Shown: positions 17,507 through 25,744 of the stretch, piece after piece
Layout: each line of letters begins with the position of its first letter
How positions within the stretch are numbered: the stretch's first letter is position 1
Source of the DNA: Paenibacillus_AM sp052180255
GTDB lineage: Bacteria > Bacillota > Bacilli > Paenibacillales > NBRC-103111
DNA: 64,000 nucleotides
Reading direction: 5' to 3'
NCBI RefSeq assembly: GCF_052180255.1
Contig: NZ_CP197466.1
Coordinates: forward strand, 4,030,001-4,094,000
Program-made: the position numbers and the translations under genes
The notes under the pieces: model-generated
The model's input: the letters and a program-made list of their open reading frames with translations, nothing else
Databases searched by the model: none
What the model was told of the DNA's origin: nothing

Positions 17507-18700
17507 ATGACATATGATTTTGACAAAATTGTAGATCGTAGTTGTTCCCATTCTGTAAAGTTTGACTCTAAATTATGTAACCAAATTCCTGAAGAAGCCA
17601 TTCCAATGTGGATTGCTGACATGGACTTCGAAGTCGCTCCTGCAATAGCAAATGCTGTCCGCAAAAGAGCTGAGCATGCTGTTTTTGGTTACTCCAAATG
17701 TTCAGAAGCATATTTTGAAGCTGTCGTAAGTTGGATGCGTGACCGCCATGACTGGGCCATTATGCCAGAATGGATCGCGACTGCCCCTGGCGTTGTGCCT
17801 GCACTGAATTTTATCGTCCGCGCTTTCTTAGAACCGGGAGACAAGGTTATCATTCAGCAGCCTGTCTATTATCCTTTTATGAACATCATTACTTCTAATG
17901 GATTTGAATACCTGAACAATGAGCTTCAACTTGTGAACAACCGCTATGAAATAAATTTTGAAGATTTCGAAAAAAAGGCGCAAGATCCACATACCAAAAT
18001 GTTCATTCTGTGCAATCCGCACAATCCGATTGGCAGAGTGTGGAGCAGAGAAGATCTAACAAGGCTTGCCGACATTTGTCTAGCCAATCAGGTCCTTATC
18101 GTCTCTGATGAAATTCATCATGATCTTGTGTTTCCTAACAGAGGCAATAAGCACATCCCGATCGCTTCGCTCTCACCAGCAGTATCCAAACGTACCCTTA
18201 CATGCACAGCGCCGAACAAATCGTTCAATATCGCAGGTTTGCAATCCGCTAACATCATTATTGAAGATACGATCCTGCGCCAAAGCTTCGTCAATGAAGT
18301 GTGTAAATCCGGTGTAGGCACCTTTAACCCATTTGCACTCGTTGCAGCGGAAGCAGGTTATCGTGAAGGTGGACCCTGGCTGGATGCAACGCTTGCCTAT
18401 ATTGAAGGAAACAAGCAGTATGTCATGAAATTCGTCGAAGAAAAATTACCAAACTTGAGCGTCCTAGACTCAGAATCGACTTTCCTTCTCTGGATCGATT
18501 TCCGGAAACTCGGTATGGATAAATTGGAGCTCCAACGCTTCTTACGTCAAGAGGCGCTTGTGTGGCTGGATTCTGGGTTTATCTTCGGTGAGCTTGGTGC
18601 TGGATTTGAACGGATGAATATTGCATGCTCCCGTCGTATCGTGGAAGAGGCTATGAACCGAATTGAACATGCGGTTAATAAGCTTTTGGTACTGAGCTAG
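17507..18700 (+). CDS. patB: PatB/MalY-type cystathionine beta-lyase, tandem paralogue 2
   Basis: The 397-residue protein aligns end to end with the preceding gene, at roughly 55-60% identity by eye. It keeps PMWIADMDF, CNPHNPIGRVW, VSDEIHHDLVF, APNKSFNIAGLQ with the PLP lysine, and FERMNIACSR. Differences cluster in the first 30 residues and around the specificity loop (SVATNNHFE in copy 1, NIITSNGFE in copy 2). CGGAGG lies 8 nt before the ATG. The downstream VanZ-RDD gene starts 2 bp after this stop codon. The pair probably arose by tandem duplication with some substrate divergence. Confidence 0.9.
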   Translation: MTYDFDKIVDRSCSHSVKFDSKLCNQIPEEAIPMWIADMDFEVAPAIANAVRKRAEHAVFGYSKCSEAYFEAVVSWMRDRHDWAIMPEWIATAPGVVPALNFIVRAFLEPGDKVIIQQPVYYPFMNIITSNGFEYLNNELQLVNNRYEINFEDFEKKAQDPHTKMFILCNPHNPIGRVWSREDLTRLADICLANQVLIVSDEIHHDLVFPNRGNKHIPIASLSPAVSKRTLTCTAPNKSFNIAGLQSANIIIEDTILRQSFVNEVCKSGVGTFNPFALVAAEAGYREGGPWLDATLAYIEGNKQYVMKFVEEKLPNLSVLDSESTFLLWIDFRKLGMDKLELQRFLRQEALVWLDSGFIFGELGAGFERMNIACSRRIVEEAMNRIEHAVNKLLVLS

Positions 18701-18702
18701 AC

Positions 18703-19914
18703 ATGAATGCTTATTTGTTTCCCATAAAAACAGCTCTGATCACTTTTCCGATCCTAGCTTTTTTCATTACATTGCCGTTCCTGATCTACCAATATCATAA
18801 ATACAGTTACATAAATTGGCTGCGTGCTCTCGTACTGTATTCCATGTTGTTATTCTTATTAACTGCATTCTATCTCGTCATCCTGCCGCTGCCGGATGTT
18901 CGCAATACATGTGCCCTGCAAAAACCGGGTACAAAGTTCATGTCACTGCGCCCTTTTCAATTTGTGAATGATTTTTTAAAAGAAACCAAAGTGAATTGGG
19001 CACAGCCCATGTCTTATCTTCAGCTTTTCAAAGAGCGCTCGTTTTTACAAGTGATCTTTAACTTTGTGCTTCTTCTGCCGCTTGGTGTGTATTTAAGATA
19101 CTACTTCCGTCGGACATGGGTTAAAGCGCTGATTATCGCTTTTGGTACATCCTTATTTTTCGAAATTACACAACTGACAGGCTTATACGGGATTTACAAT
19201 TGTCCCTATCGTTTATTCGATGTTGATGATCTCATGCTCAATACAAGTGGGGCGATGTTAGGCTTTGCCATTACGCCTTTGTTTACTTTCTTTTTGCCGA
19301 AATCGAATCAATTGGACGCAAATGTAGATCTGACCACACGTCCAGTTGCATTCATTCGCAGATTGATCGCTTTGCAGATTGATTGGATCATTATTAGCAT
19401 CGTGACACCAACGCTTGCATTCTCGACATCCTGGTTCATGCCTGCATTTATTATAGGTTCAGACATGTCAGTCACATCACTCACTTGGCTTGGGATTGTA
19501 ATCTTCATTTACTTCATTGTAATCCCGTATCGAAACAATGGGTTTACGTGTGGGAAATGGATTCTTCGAATTAGAGTAGCAGGTCAGCATGAGCGCATTT
19601 CGTTCATCGAATTGTTGGAACGATACGGGCTATTGTATGGAGGTTTGTTAGGCGCTCACATCTTGATCACGCCCATCGGTGGGAGAATATCCAGCGGCGT
19701 TATCGTGATCATTCTAACGTTCTTGATCTTTGCCATCGATATATTCGTGGTGTTCGATGTCATTAGATGCTTGATCAAGCGTCATCGCACACTCTTCTAC
19801 GAAAGATGGAGCGGAACGCGTAATATTATTGTCCCTCCAAAGCAAAAGGAGCTGACTGACACCGCGGAAGAAGCAAGTGAACCCGCTTCTGAAGATGACA
19901 ATGAAACCGTCTAG
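18703..19914 (+). CDS. VanZ-RDD fusion membrane protein
   Basis: This 403-residue membrane protein has two parts. Residues about 35-195 form a VanZ-like domain, with four to five helices and motifs SLRPFQFVN, FNFVLLLPLGVYLR, FFEITQL and DVDDLMLNTSGAMLGF. VanZ confers low-level teicoplanin resistance in enterococci by an unknown mechanism. Residues about 210-375 form an RDD domain with three helices, RRLIALQIDWIIIS and GFTCGKWILRIRV. The tail is acidic (EEASEPASEDDNE). It starts 2 bp after the second C-S lyase gene and has no ribosome site of its own beyond that gene's end, so it probably depends on translational coupling. Confidence 0.85.
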   Translation: MNAYLFPIKTALITFPILAFFITLPFLIYQYHKYSYINWLRALVLYSMLLFLLTAFYLVILPLPDVRNTCALQKPGTKFMSLRPFQFVNDFLKETKVNWAQPMSYLQLFKERSFLQVIFNFVLLLPLGVYLRYYFRRTWVKALIIAFGTSLFFEITQLTGLYGIYNCPYRLFDVDDLMLNTSGAMLGFAITPLFTFFLPKSNQLDANVDLTTRPVAFIRRLIALQIDWIIISIVTPTLAFSTSWFMPAFIIGSDMSVTSLTWLGIVIFIYFIVIPYRNNGFTCGKWILRIRVAGQHERISFIELLERYGLLYGGLLGAHILITPIGGRISSGVIVIILTFLIFAIDIFVVFDVIRCLIKRHRTLFYERWSGTRNIIVPPKQKELTDTAEEASEPASEDDNETV

Positions 19915-19963
19915 TTGCTGTAAAAATAAGGAAATTTCCTTCTGATGTAAATGACATGCAAAT

Positions 19964-19990
19964 TGACGTGCCAACTGGCACGTCTTTTTT
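19964..19990 (+). terminator. Terminator of the patB-patB-vanZ-like operon
   Basis: GACGTGCCA (19965-19973) pairs with TGGCACGTC (19976-19984) and is followed by six T. It lies about 50 bp after the VanZ-RDD stop codon. Confidence 0.9.
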
Positions 19991-20044
19991 GATAATTGAG
20001 CATTTTGCATAATTCCATTTTTAAATTACTGCAAAAATGCTCAA

Positions 20045-20072
20045 TAAAAAACCTGGCTTATGATAGCCAGGT
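20045..20072 (-). terminator. Terminator of the SDR gene
   Basis: On the minus strand, ACCTGGC (20072-20066) pairs with GCCAGGT (20057-20051) and is followed by TTTTTTATTG. It lies directly after the short-chain dehydrogenase stop codon. Confidence 0.88.
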
Positions 20073-20078
20073 CCTTGC

Positions 20079-20774
20079 TTATTTTTGATTTTTAATAACA
20101 ACTTCAGTTACAGTTAGCGATTTCCGTGGCTTAATATTATCCATGATAATATCCGCGATATCATGTGGGTCCATTAATTTCTTGGTTTGTTCCTCTGAAA
20201 ATATTCCATCCCAAAACTCCGTCTTCATACCGCCCATGTATACCGCAAATACATGGATAGCCGTTTTTTTCAATTCTAGTGTTAGACTCTCTGTAAATCC
20301 CCTAACACCAAATTTACTGGCGCAATACACGGATTCCGTTACTTTCCCTTCTTTACCGGCAGTAGAAACAATATTAACAATGGTTCCTTCATTACGGTCT
20401 TTCATCCCTTTTAACACTTCTTGTGTGCAAAAAATGGTTCCTTTTAAATTAATATCGATCATTTGATGGACGGAATCTTCACTCAAGTTCTCTGCATCAT
20501 CAAAATATCCAACACCCGCGTTATTAAACAGCAATTGGATGGGTCCAAGATCGCCTTGTATGGACTGAATGATCTGAGCAACTTGTTGTTTGGAGGAAAC
20601 ATCCACCTCATAAATAGAATAACCATGTGTTAAAGTTTTAGCCGTTTGCTCAAGCTTTGATTTCGTCCGACCGAGTAAACAAATGTGATAGCCTAGACTG
20701 GAATATTTGTAAGCAAGTGCAGCACCTAATCCACTGCCAGCGCCTGTTATAACAACAATATTATTTTTGCTCAT
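20079..20774 (-). CDS. Short-chain dehydrogenase/reductase (YueD-like)
   Basis: This is a classical SDR of 231 residues. It has the cofactor motif TGAGSGLG near the N-terminus, NNAGVG, the catalytic Ser in NIVSTAG and YCASK with Tyr and Lys. The short length and the C-terminal TEVVIKNQK match the B. subtilis YueD (benzil reductase) subgroup, but the substrate is not predictable. The ATG at 20774 is used because AAAGGATG lies at proper spacing, and the ATG nine bases upstream would overlap that site. It is monocistronic with its own terminator. Confidence 0.88.
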   Translation of the reverse strand: MSKNNIVVITGAGSGLGAALAYKYSSLGYHICLLGRTKSKLEQTAKTLTHGYSIYEVDVSSKQQVAQIIQSIQGDLGPIQLLFNNAGVGYFDDAENLSEDSVHQMIDINLKGTIFCTQEVLKGMKDRNEGTIVNIVSTAGKEGKVTESVYCASKFGVRGFTESLTLELKKTAIHVFAVYMGGMKTEFWDGIFSEEQTKKLMDPHDIADIIMDNIKPRKSLTVTEVVIKNQK

Positions 20775-20862
20775 ACTTATCATCCTTTCGTGTAGTTCAT
20801 TAGTTCATTTTAGCATAAAAAGAATCATCTGCTTGAAACCAAATTAACTGCACTCCTTGACG

Positions 20863-21204
20863 CTACCTATTAGATATATTTTCAATCCATTTATCTGAAA
20901 CAACATAATTTGCAAATAACAAGACAATCACAATATATCTAAAAGCTATATTATCCGATTTAAAAAAATAAATAGCTGCTGATGCTAAAACTATCAAAAA
21001 TATTGTTCTAACAATTAATATGAATTTGATTTTTTTATATTTTATTTGATTTATTTTATTTGATTTGAGTAATGTAAGTTTATTTTTATCTAATAATAAA
21101 CTTACATAAAAATTATCATATTGTTGTTTTGAGAAATAATAAAGACCTATTAACAGAAGTAATATAACTACTATTGCAAAAACAATCAGTATGTAAAAAA
21201 GCAT
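20863..21204 (-). CDS. Small two- to three-helix membrane protein, unknown
   Basis: I do not recognise this 113-residue protein. It has an N-terminal transmembrane helix (about 3-24), a Lys/Asn-rich cytoplasmic stretch (about 26-60) and two closely spaced hydrophobic helices (about 62-80 and 86-103). The coding sequence is distinctly richer in A+T than its neighbours, which suggests recent acquisition or relaxed constraint. AAGGAG lies at suitable distance before the ATG, supporting translation. It starts about 20 bp after the MscL terminator. Confidence 0.6.
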   Translation of the reverse strand: MLFYILIVFAIVVILLLLIGLYYFSKQQYDNFYVSLLLDKNKLTLLKSNKINQIKYKKIKFILIVRTIFLIVLASAAIYFFKSDNIAFRYIVIVLLFANYVVSDKWIENISNR

Positions 21205-21222
21205 AATATATGTCTCCTTTTT

Positions 21223-21272
21223 AAAACCCGCAAGATGGACACTTTTTTAAAGTGTTTATCTTGCGGGTTTTT
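21223..21272 (-). terminator. Terminator of mscL
   Basis: A 13-bp stem, AAACCCGCAAGAT (21224-21236) with ATCTTGCGGGTTT (21258-21270), contains a nested ACACTTT/AAAGTGT hairpin. On the minus strand the stem is followed by TTTTAAAAAGG. It separates mscL from the small membrane protein gene. Confidence 0.85.
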
Positions 21273-21304
21273 GTACAAGTCAAGAAGGGTTTTTAATATA
21301 ATGC

Positions 21305-21754
21305 CTAAGCTTCTTTTACTTCTAAATGAGACGTGCAGTATTTACAGCGAGTAGCTTTAATTGGAACTTCAGACAAGCATTCCGGACACTCTTTGACAGA
21401 CGCCGGCTTTGGCTCTTCTTTTTTACGAAAACGTAAGATTTGCTCCAAGACCATGAAAATCACGAATGCAATAATGAGGAAATCCAAGAAATTGGAAAGC
21501 AAGTTTCCATAATTCAAGGTTGGTGCATTAGCTGCTTTTGCTGCATCTAACGTATCATAATGTTCCCCATTAAGCGAAATAAACAGTGTTCTGAAATCCA
21601 CTTTCCCTAATATTAATCCAATAAGCGGCATGATGAGATCGTTAACAATGGAAGTAATGACTTTACCAAAAGCACCCCCGATAATGACACCGATGGCTAG
21701 ATCAATCATATTCCCTTTAAACGCAAAATCCTTAAACTTTTTAATCATCTTCAA
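21305..21754 (-). CDS. mscL: Large-conductance mechanosensitive channel with C-terminal zinc ribbon
   Basis: MscL opens under membrane tension and releases osmolytes on hypo-osmotic shock. Residues 1-115 are standard: the N-terminal amphipathic segment, TM1 with NMIDLAIGVIIGGAFGKV, a periplasmic loop, and TM2 with FLDFLIIAFVIFM. The usual C-terminal helical bundle is replaced or extended by CPECLSEVPIKATRCKYC, a four-cysteine zinc-ribbon pattern (CxxC-x12-CxxC). Such ribbon-tailed MscL proteins occur in other Firmicutes, and the function of the ribbon is unknown. Confidence 0.95.
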   Translation of the reverse strand: MKMIKKFKDFAFKGNMIDLAIGVIIGGAFGKVITSIVNDLIMPLIGLILGKVDFRTLFISLNGEHYDTLDAAKAANAPTLNYGNLLSNFLDFLIIAFVIFMVLEQILRFRKKEEPKPASVKECPECLSEVPIKATRCKYCTSHLEVKEA

Positions 21755-21876
21755 ATTTCTCCCTTCATTCGTTCCTTATTCAGTATTTCCGAATTTCTGC
21801 TGCTCCTACATCTGTTCCACAAAATAGAGGAAAAACCTTCCTCTTCACTCTATTTTTACGATAAGGATGTGTTTAG

Positions 21877-22494
21877 ATGCCTACCTTCCAACCACCCGTC
21901 ATCATTCATACAAGGACCCTCATTGCTCGTAATACCATCATTTATTATCCTGTTGTAACCGGACTTACTGACCCTGCTATCCAGCAGCACATCAATCAAA
22001 CGATTTTACACGTTATGCACACATTAATGCAACAGCAGACGCATAAGCAAGATTCTTCCATTAGTCAAATGATTGGCGGTTATGAAATCAAAACCAATGA
22101 ACGCGGCTTACTGAGCCTCACTCTCAGCAATTATGCCTTTTTGACACATCATGCCCATGGACTCACCTTGCTGCAGTCTCTTACCTTCAACATTCACACC
22201 AGACGCAGCTACACGCTTCAAGATTTATTTAAACCGAATAGTGACTATGTCAAAGTCTTATCCGACCTCATTGGCGTACAAATAAAAGAACGTCAAATCC
22301 CCTTACTTGGACCATGGAAAAGCATCCGTCCCGATCAATCCTACTACATTGCGGATAAATCGCTCGTTATCTATTTTCAAGAATATGAGATTAGTCCTTA
22401 CTATGTCGGCACCCCGATGTTCCCCATCTCCGTGTACAGTATCGCGGATATCATCGATGAGAATGGACCTCTTGGCACAATGAGTGCCGAATGA
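21877..22494 (+). CDS. DUF3298-domain protein
   Basis: The 205-residue protein carries the C-terminal DUF3298 pattern, visible as SYTLQDLFKPNSDY, YYIADKSLVIYFQEYEISPYYVG and FPISVYSIADII. The domain is shared with the extracytoplasmic part of the lysozyme-sensing anti-sigma factor RsiV. This protein has no signal peptide or transmembrane helix, so it appears to be a free cytoplasmic form. Relatives with this architecture exist in Bacillus and Paenibacillus without assigned function. AAGGATG precedes the ATG. The gene is divergent from mscL. Confidence 0.75.
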   Translation: MPTFQPPVIIHTRTLIARNTIIYYPVVTGLTDPAIQQHINQTILHVMHTLMQQQTHKQDSSISQMIGGYEIKTNERGLLSLTLSNYAFLTHHAHGLTLLQSLTFNIHTRRSYTLQDLFKPNSDYVKVLSDLIGVQIKERQIPLLGPWKSIRPDQSYYIADKSLVIYFQEYEISPYYVGTPMFPISVYSIADIIDENGPLGTMSAE

Positions 22495-22509
22495 CTGACA
22501 TGCAAGAAA

Positions 22510-22554
22510 AAAGCACAGTTGATGAGAGGATATCCCTCTAACAACTGCGCTTTC
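22510..22554. terminator. Terminator between convergent genes
   Basis: The stem AAAGCACAGTTG...CAACTGCGCTTT contains an inner GAGAGG/CCTCT hairpin. It serves the DUF3298 gene on plus and the purine permease gene on minus. Confidence 0.82.
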
Positions 22555-22571
22555 TCATGTCTATATGCGTG

Positions 22572-23861
22572 TTATCCCACAGCATGGAACACCAAGTTTA
22601 ACAAGAACAATAGAGCAATAATCATTAACGGTATACCCACTTGCTTCCATTTGCCAGTTGCAATTTTTAAGATCGGATACAGTATAAAACCAATTGCCAT
22701 GCCATCTACGATGCTAGACGTAAGCGGAATAGTCGCGATAACCAAGAATGCCGGAAGACCTTCTGTATAATCTTCAAAAGGTATCTCTTTCACGCTCTGG
22801 ATCATCAGACCGCCTACAAGAATCAGGACTGGCGCAATTGCCGTGTCCGGAATCAGCTTAATAAACGGAATAAAGAACAAGGACAATAAGAATAACATAC
22901 CTGTCGTTACGGCAGTAAGTCCTGTTTTCCCACCCGTTGTAATTCCCGCTGTACTTTCTACAGCTGACACGGTAGGACTCGTGCCTAATACACCTGACGC
23001 CACTACAGCAAGGGCACTGGCCTGCAAGGATCGGTTAAATTTCTCAGGCTGCTTCAACATTCCGAGCTGCCCGTGAATCAGACCCACATTTTCAAAGACA
23101 AGCACAAGCATGATCGAGAACGTCGCAATCCAGAAGGCAATTGTTCCTATACTTCCAAAGGACATCGCACCGATTGCCGAAAATGAATCACTTAGTGACA
23201 TACTCGTTTGTCCTGCGTCTTCAAAGTTAATGGTTCCGCTAAGTGCAGCAAAGAGCGTACCCATCGCAATGCCGATCAGCAAATTGCCTGGAACATTCCG
23301 TACGAAGAGAATGAACATCACAATGAGCGTCGCAATCGTCAGCAGCACATGTACTTGACTCAGATCACCAAGTGCCACGATCGTACTCGGATTAGCTACG
23401 ATGATGCCGCCTTTTTGAAGACCGATAAAAGCAATGAACAAACCTATTCCTACAGTAATCGCCTCTTTTAAGGAACGCGGAATCGCACGTTGAATCAGAG
23501 CGGATAACGACGTAAATGCAATGATTGTAAACAGAATGCCTGAGACAAACACAGCCGCTAAAGCTTCCTGCCACGAAAGGTGAAGTCCATGCACAACCGT
23601 ATAGGTGAATAAGGCATTAATCCCCATTCCAGGTACGATTGCAAGCGGACTATTTCCCCAGAAACCCATTAACAAGCAACCTACAAAAGCCGTAAGCCCT
23701 GTTGCTACAATTCCAGCTTCAAAAGGAATCCCTGCATCTGCCAAGATTGATGCGTTTACCACGACAATGTAAATTGCCGTAATAAAGGTAACAAAACCGG
23801 CCATCATTTCTTTTTTCACATTGGTGTTATACTGGTTTAAACCAAATAATCGATTCATCAT
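22572..23861 (-). CDS. AzgA-type purine permease (NCS2/2.A.40.7)
   Basis: The 429-residue protein has about 12-14 membrane segments. It belongs to the AzgA/PbuG/PbuO branch that imports adenine, guanine or hypoxanthine with protons. Diagnostic blocks are MAGFVTFITAIYIVVVNAS, VPGMGINALFTYTVV, GLFIAFIGLQKGGI and SPTVSAVESTAGI. The ATG at 23861 has AAGGAAG 7 nt upstream. A longer frame starting at 23951 has no ribosome site and an implausible N-terminus. No purine riboswitch or PurBox can be read upstream. An extended -10, TGGTATAAT (minus strand, 23940-23932), is the likely promoter. Confidence 0.9.
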   Translation of the reverse strand: MMNRLFGLNQYNTNVKKEMMAGFVTFITAIYIVVVNASILADAGIPFEAGIVATGLTAFVGCLLMGFWGNSPLAIVPGMGINALFTYTVVHGLHLSWQEALAAVFVSGILFTIIAFTSLSALIQRAIPRSLKEAITVGIGLFIAFIGLQKGGIIVANPSTIVALGDLSQVHVLLTIATLIVMFILFVRNVPGNLLIGIAMGTLFAALSGTINFEDAGQTSMSLSDSFSAIGAMSFGSIGTIAFWIATFSIMLVLVFENVGLIHGQLGMLKQPEKFNRSLQASALAVVASGVLGTSPTVSAVESTAGITTGGKTGLTAVTTGMLFLLSLFFIPFIKLIPDTAIAPVLILVGGLMIQSVKEIPFEDYTEGLPAFLVIATIPLTSSIVDGMAIGFILYPILKIATGKWKQVGIPLMIIALLFLLNLVFHAVG

Positions 23862-24037
23862 CCCTTTACTTCCTTTTAATAAACAGCCCCTCAACCCACC
23901 CAAACAGCAACTTTCTGCCATCATAGCAGTTATTATACCAGATATATGCAACCCCTGTGTGTGATGGAAAAGGTGACCTCTGAGAATTATTATTGCGCAC
24001 TTGTCTCATTCTAACTCTATTAAGGGTCTAAAGTTGG

Positions 24038-24066
24038 TTGACGGATAAAGGAAACTCAGGTATCTT
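24038..24066 (+). promoter_or_regulatory. Sigma-A-type promoter of the DHA2 efflux gene
   Basis: TTGACG (24038-24043) and TATCTT (24061-24066) are separated by 17 nt. They lie about 60 bp upstream of the start codon. Confidence 0.6.
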
Positions 24067-24124
24067 ACTAAAGGAAATTAGACACAAAGCTAATTAGCTC
24101 ATATACATAAAGGAGTGATGGCAA

Positions 24125-25615
24125 ATGAGTGTAGTACAGACAAATAAAACAATGGTCATGATCGCCATAATGGTTGCCACGTTCCTCACCGCCATTGAAG
24201 GCACGGTCGTCAGTACCGCAATGCCTAAGATCGTCAGTGATTTGCACGGCCTTGAATTAATGAACTGGGTATTTTCGATTTATTTACTTATCTCCTCTGT
24301 TACCGTACCGATTTTCGGTAAATTTTCAGACTTATTTGGACGTAAGCGAGTATTAGTTATCGGAGTGCTTATTTTCCTATTGGGGTCCACATTATGTGGA
24401 TTTGCGATGAACATGGAGCAACTGATCATTTATCGCTTTATACAAGGGATCGGTGCTGGTGCGATTCTACCTATATCCACGATCATCATTGCAGATCTGT
24501 ATCCGTTTGAAAAACGCGCGAAGATGATGGGGCTTGTCGGTTTCGTATGGGGGGCTGCCGGCATCATCGGGCCGCTTGTTGGTGGATTTTTCGTCGACTT
24601 TGTGAGTTGGCACTGGATTTTCTTTATGAACATTCCATTTGGCATCGCAGCCATTATTCTTATCTTTATTTTCCTCAAAGAAAAAATGGAGAAAACAAAA
24701 AAATCGATCGATTATTGGGGCGCGCTTACGTTCTCAGCTGGATTATTAGCTCTCTTGTATGGGGTACAAAAAGGCAGCGAGGATAACAACTGGGTATCTC
24801 TTACTGTGCTTCTCTTATTCGCAGCATTCCTGATCTTCATGGCTGTGTTCGTTATCATTGAATCAAAGGTCAAAGAGCCGTTGATTCCACTTACCATCTT
24901 CCGATCAGTTGCGATCACATCATCCAATACGATTACATTTTTCGTACACGCCATTCTCATTGGTTTGATCGTCTATGTACCGATGTGGGTGCAAGGTGTA
25001 CTCGGGTTTGGCGCAACAGAATCAGGGTTGATCCTTATGCCCATGTCGATTACGTGGACGTTCGGTTCCTTTATATGCGGCAAAATCATAGCCAAAGGTT
25101 TCCGAATCACATCGATTATCGGTACAGGGGTGTTACTGCTAAGCACCCTATGGTTGTCTACCGTTCATATGACGAGCTCGCATATTAACTTCTACTTCGT
25201 CTCTGCTTGTATTGGTATTGGTTTCGGGATTACGGTTACGCTCTATACCCTTATTGTACAATCTGCGGTAGAGCCTAATATGCGCGGGGTCGCTACCTCA
25301 TCTAGCATGCTGTTCCGTACACTTGGCCAAACCATCGGTATATCCATATTCGGCAGTTACTTTAACATTGCCATTGCGCATCACCTTAGCACTAATCCTG
25401 CGGGTGCAGGCATTGAAGCTGCACAGATGAACCAACTCATTAATCCTGTTTTGGCGAGCCAGCTGCCCGATGCCACACGAACTGCACTGCGTGAAGTGCT
25501 TGTCTCGGGCATTCATGAGATTTTCCTCATTTTAATTGGGATTGCTGCATTCTCACTCATCTTAACGGCACTGCTACCGCGCAATGCGCAAGAAGCACTT
25601 AAGGGCAAGGCCTAA
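24125..25615 (+). CDS. DHA2-family (14-TM) multidrug efflux transporter
   Basis: The 496-residue protein has 14 predicted helices. TM1 carries FLTAIEGTVVSTAMPKI, the motif typical of DHA2 proteins such as EmrB, QacA and LmrB. Motif A reads GKFSDLFGRKRV and motif C lies in GAAGIIGPLVGGFF. The ATG is preceded by AAAGGAG. It is monocistronic, with a promoter and a strong terminator. No adjacent regulator is present, and the substrate is unknown. Confidence 0.9.
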   Translation: MSVVQTNKTMVMIAIMVATFLTAIEGTVVSTAMPKIVSDLHGLELMNWVFSIYLLISSVTVPIFGKFSDLFGRKRVLVIGVLIFLLGSTLCGFAMNMEQLIIYRFIQGIGAGAILPISTIIIADLYPFEKRAKMMGLVGFVWGAAGIIGPLVGGFFVDFVSWHWIFFMNIPFGIAAIILIFIFLKEKMEKTKKSIDYWGALTFSAGLLALLYGVQKGSEDNNWVSLTVLLLFAAFLIFMAVFVIIESKVKEPLIPLTIFRSVAITSSNTITFFVHAILIGLIVYVPMWVQGVLGFGATESGLILMPMSITWTFGSFICGKIIAKGFRITSIIGTGVLLLSTLWLSTVHMTSSHINFYFVSACIGIGFGITVTLYTLIVQSAVEPNMRGVATSSSMLFRTLGQTIGISIFGSYFNIAIAHHLSTNPAGAGIEAAQMNQLINPVLASQLPDATRTALREVLVSGIHEIFLILIGIAAFSLILTALLPRNAQEALKGKA

Positions 25616-25636
25616 TATAGGCCTATTGTAAAATAC

Positions 25637-25694
25637 AAAAAAGCGGCTTACTTCGCTCCCGTGTTCATGACGGGGGAGCAAGTAAGCCGCTTTC
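25637..25694. terminator. Long bidirectional terminator
   Basis: AAAGCGGCTTACTT (25640-25653) pairs with AAGTAAGCCGCTTT (25680-25693), continuing into an inner CTCCCGT/ACGGGGGAG stem. A and T runs flank it. It ends the DHA2 efflux transcript and probably also the convergent oxidoreductase transcript. Confidence 0.9.
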
Positions 25695-25701
25695 TTATTG
25701 T

Positions 25702-25744
25702 TAGAGTGTGTTCAAAAAGTCTGATACTGCGGATAAAAGAAGCA
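25702..25744 (-). repeat. Truncated remnant of the structured repeat family (copy H)
   Basis: AGAGTGTGTTCAAAAAGTC followed by CGGATAAAAGAAGCA matches the outer part of copy G (AGAGCGTGTTCAAAAAGTC, then CGGAGGAGAAAAGAAGCA, at 55675-55714). The inner stems are absent. As with copy G, the sequence abuts the stop codon of the minus-strand gene next to it. It is either a deletion remnant or a solo end. Confidence 0.5.

Noticed and set aside
3378..19914. Glycopeptide resistance locus, suggested by VanW-like and VanZ-like genes
   Set aside because: The two genes are about 15 kb apart in unrelated operons and no vanH, ligase, vanX or vanRS-type set is present.
23862..24120. Purine riboswitch upstream of the AzgA-type permease
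   Set aside because: The conserved three-way-junction sequences of the purine aptamer are not present on the minus strand in this interval.
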